Part shown: in pieces, positions 62,565 through 64,000 of the stretch
Layout of the letters: the number at the start of each line of letters is the position of its first letter
Position numbering within the stretch: position 1 is the first letter of the stretch
Assembly (NCBI RefSeq): GCF_001555965.1
Contig: NZ_LSHX01000002.1
Location: 1-64,000, forward strand
Length of the DNA: 64,000 nt
Origin: Sphingomonas sp. CCH21-G11
GTDB taxonomy: Bacteria; Pseudomonadota; Alphaproteobacteria; Sphingomonadales; Sphingomonadaceae
Direction of reading: 5' to 3'
Notes under the pieces: generated by a model
Databases searched by the model: none
Seen by the model: the letters and a program-made list of their open reading frames with translations, nothing else
Told to the model about the DNA's origin: nothing
Position numbers and translations under genes: made by a program

Positions 62565-64000
62565 ATGACCGCAGCAAGCCGCCGTCATTTCCATTTGGGC
62601 GACTCGCGTCGCCGTCGGTCGCGCGCCTGGTTGCTTTCGACGCTCGGGCTGGCGGCACTGGGGTGGTCGACCGGCGCGCTCGCCCAGGACACGCCGCCTG
62701 CTGCCGAAGACGAGGGTGACATCGAGGAGATCGTCGTCACTGCCACCGGCCGACAGCAAGCGGTGCAGGAAATTCCGGTCGCGGTGAACGTGGTCAGCGG
62801 CGATCAGATCGTCAATGCCGGCGTCGTCGACATCCGCGGCATCCAGCAGCTCGCGCCGTCGCTCAAGACGACCACCGGCCAGTCCTCGGCCACCGGCGTC
62901 GTCCTGACCATTCGCGGCATCGGCACCGCCGGGGATAATCCGGGGTTCGAGCCTGCGGTCGGCGTGTTCGTCGACGGCGTGTTTCGCGCGCGCGCCGGGT
63001 CGGCGCTTTCCGAACTGCCGCCGCTCGATCGTGTCGAGGTGCTGCGCGGGCCGCAAGGCACCCTGTTCGGGCGCAATACCTCGGCCGGCGCACTCAATAT
63101 CGTCACGGCCGGTCCGGCCTTCGATCTGGGCGGCTATGTCGATGCCAGCTACGGCAATTTCGACGAGGTGGAAATCAAGGCGGGGGTCACCGGCCCGGTG
63201 TCGCAGCAGGTGGCGTTGCGGTTCGACGGCGGTTATCACCGCCGCGACGGCTTCATCACCGACGTCAACAGCGGCAACGACATCAACAATATCGACCGCT
63301 ATTTCCTGCGTGCGCAGGCCCTGTATGACACCAGCGACGTCACCTTCAGGCTGATCGCCGACTATGCCGCCACCGACGAGCGATGCTGTGGCGCGATCAA
63401 CACGCTCAGCGGCCTGAGCCTGCCGTTGGACAACACAAATGCGATCATCGGGCGTATCGCCACGTCATCGCTCAACCCCATAGCCAGCACGCCGGCGCTC
63501 AACGGGGTGCCGGGCCGCATCGGTCTGCCGGCCTATGAGCGCGGCAGCCGGCTGATGGCGGTCTCGCCCGGGCGCAGCCTGTTGGAACAGGTCGATGAAT
63601 GGGGCGTCTCGGGTGAGTTGACCTGGGATCTTGGAGGCGTCGCGATCAGTTCGATCACCGCTTATCGCGACTGGGAAGCGCGGCGCGGTCAGGACATCGA
63701 TTTCAGCGGCATCGACCGCGCCTATCGTGACGGTTACCAGACGGGCCTTTCGGATTTCACCCAGGAGGTCCGCCTGCGCGGGTCTGCGTTCGACGACAAG
63801 CTCGACTGGCTGGTCGGTGCGTTTTACCTGAACGAGCGGCTGTTCGTGAACGACCGCATCCAGCTCGGCGCGCAGGCCAACCAATATGTCGACACGATCA
63901 TCAACGGCCTGACCCGCAATCCCGCGACCTTGCCCAATGGCCTGCAGCTGCACGGCACATTGGGCCCGACGGTGCCGCTGTTCGGGCAAGTCGCGCTGGC
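62565..64000 (+). CDS. TonB-dependent outer membrane receptor (partial, runs off the window)
   Basis: The open frame continues past the right edge, giving 478 residues of an expected 750-800. After a signal peptide (about residues 1-41, ending GALAQD), a TonB-box-like stretch EEIVVTATGRQQAVQEIPVAV leads to the plug domain with DIRGIQQLAPSL, TIRGIGT, PAVGVFVDGVF, LDRVEVLRGPQGTLFGRNTSAGALNIVT. The barrel strands begin at about residue 185. This is the carbohydrate/aromatic-uptake type common in sphingomonads rather than a clear siderophore receptor. The start has GAGAGGGG 8 bases upstream; an ATG 7 codons earlier is possible. Confidence 0.93.
   Translation, partial: MTAASRRHFHLGDSRRRRSRAWLLSTLGLAALGWSTGALAQDTPPAAEDEGDIEEIVVTATGRQQAVQEIPVAVNVVSGDQIVNAGVVDIRGIQQLAPSLKTTTGQSSATGVVLTIRGIGTAGDNPGFEPAVGVFVDGVFRARAGSALSELPPLDRVEVLRGPQGTLFGRNTSAGALNIVTAGPAFDLGGYVDASYGNFDEVEIKAGVTGPVSQQVALRFDGGYHRRDGFITDVNSGNDINNIDRYFLRAQALYDTSDVTFRLIADYAATDERCCGAINTLSGLSLPLDNTNAIIGRIATSSLNPIASTPALNGVPGRIGLPAYERGSRLMAVSPGRSLLEQVDEWGVSGELTWDLGGVAISSITAYRDWEARRGQDIDFSGIDRAYRDGYQTGLSDFTQEVRLRGSAFDDKLDWLVGAFYLNERLFVNDRIQLGAQANQYVDTIINGLTRNPATLPNGLQLHGTLGPTVPLFGQVAL

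Noticed and set aside
62289..63239. Leftward open frame opposite the TonB receptor start
   Set aside because: Antisense shadow; the receptor frame on the other strand shows a signal peptide and plug-domain motifs.
1..64000. tRNA, rRNA, CRISPR arrays, transposases, integrases or phage genes
   Set aside because: I looked for cloverleaf-type T-arm motifs, repeat-spacer ladders and recombinase motifs in the gene gaps and saw none. The intergenic palindromes are isolated or paired, not regularly spaced arrays.

Overview
The window reads as a chromosomal segment of a GC-rich alphaproteobacterium, most likely a sphingomonad (Sphingomonadaceae). The support is the gene order dnaQ-coaE-aroE-maf-ppsR | hemE-hemJ-rho ... 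mnmE-mnmG-rsmG-parA-parB, the long-form HPF beside ptsN, the ybeY-corC ... lnt-metK ... trmB group, a TonB receptor beside aromatic/acyl-CoA type genes, and strong GC bias at third codon positions. Identification is from gene content and protein motifs read by eye; no database search was possible. No tRNA, rRNA, CRISPR array, transposase or phage gene was recognised.

Layout. 1-13 kb: housekeeping and envelope genes (cyclophilin, LysR regulator, an orphan small-RNA-like terminator unit, a bacterial CDC48-type AAA+ ATPase, MFS transporter, methyltransferase, MsrB, a class A penicillin-binding protein, a SCO copper chaperone, ankyrin protein, MmcB, a SleB-like hydrolase). 13-18.6 kb: a tightly overlapping leftward run (DUF1491, thioesterase, ptsN, hpf, dnaQ, coaE, aroE, maf, ppsR). 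18.57-18.89 kb: a non-coding gap with several DnaA-box-like sites, GANTC sites and an AT-rich end next to hemE, the best candidate for the chromosomal origin. 18.9-29.3 kb: the rightward hemE-hemJ-rho run, terC, mnmE-mnmG-rsmG and parAB, with three perfect parS-type palindromes.

29-43.8 kb: CocE-type esterase, pheA, a membrane-anchored cytochrome c, recF, a DEAD-box helicase, a TauE-type permease, a cytochrome b561/molybdopterin lipoprotein pair, cfa and smc. 43.9-54.3 kb: ybeY, corC, lnt, metK and trmB, separated in two places by accessory genes (PilZ, PQQ-type sugar dehydrogenase, PHA-granule protein, VOC protein; then a secreted unknown, a TetR regulator and a small unknown).

54.3-64 kb is accessory. 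A lower-GC 0.4 kb stretch leads into a leftward set of genes encoding a LinB-like haloalkane dehalogenase, an SDR, an acyl-CoA dehydrogenase, an enoyl-CoA hydratase and an acyl-CoA ligase, followed by a CRP/FNR regulator, a divergent TetR regulator and the first 1.4 kb of a TonB-dependent receptor cut by the window edge. Together these look like an uptake-plus-catabolism module for an unknown, possibly halogenated, carboxylic substrate. Inverted GC-rich repeats of a REP-like type recur in at least five gene gaps.
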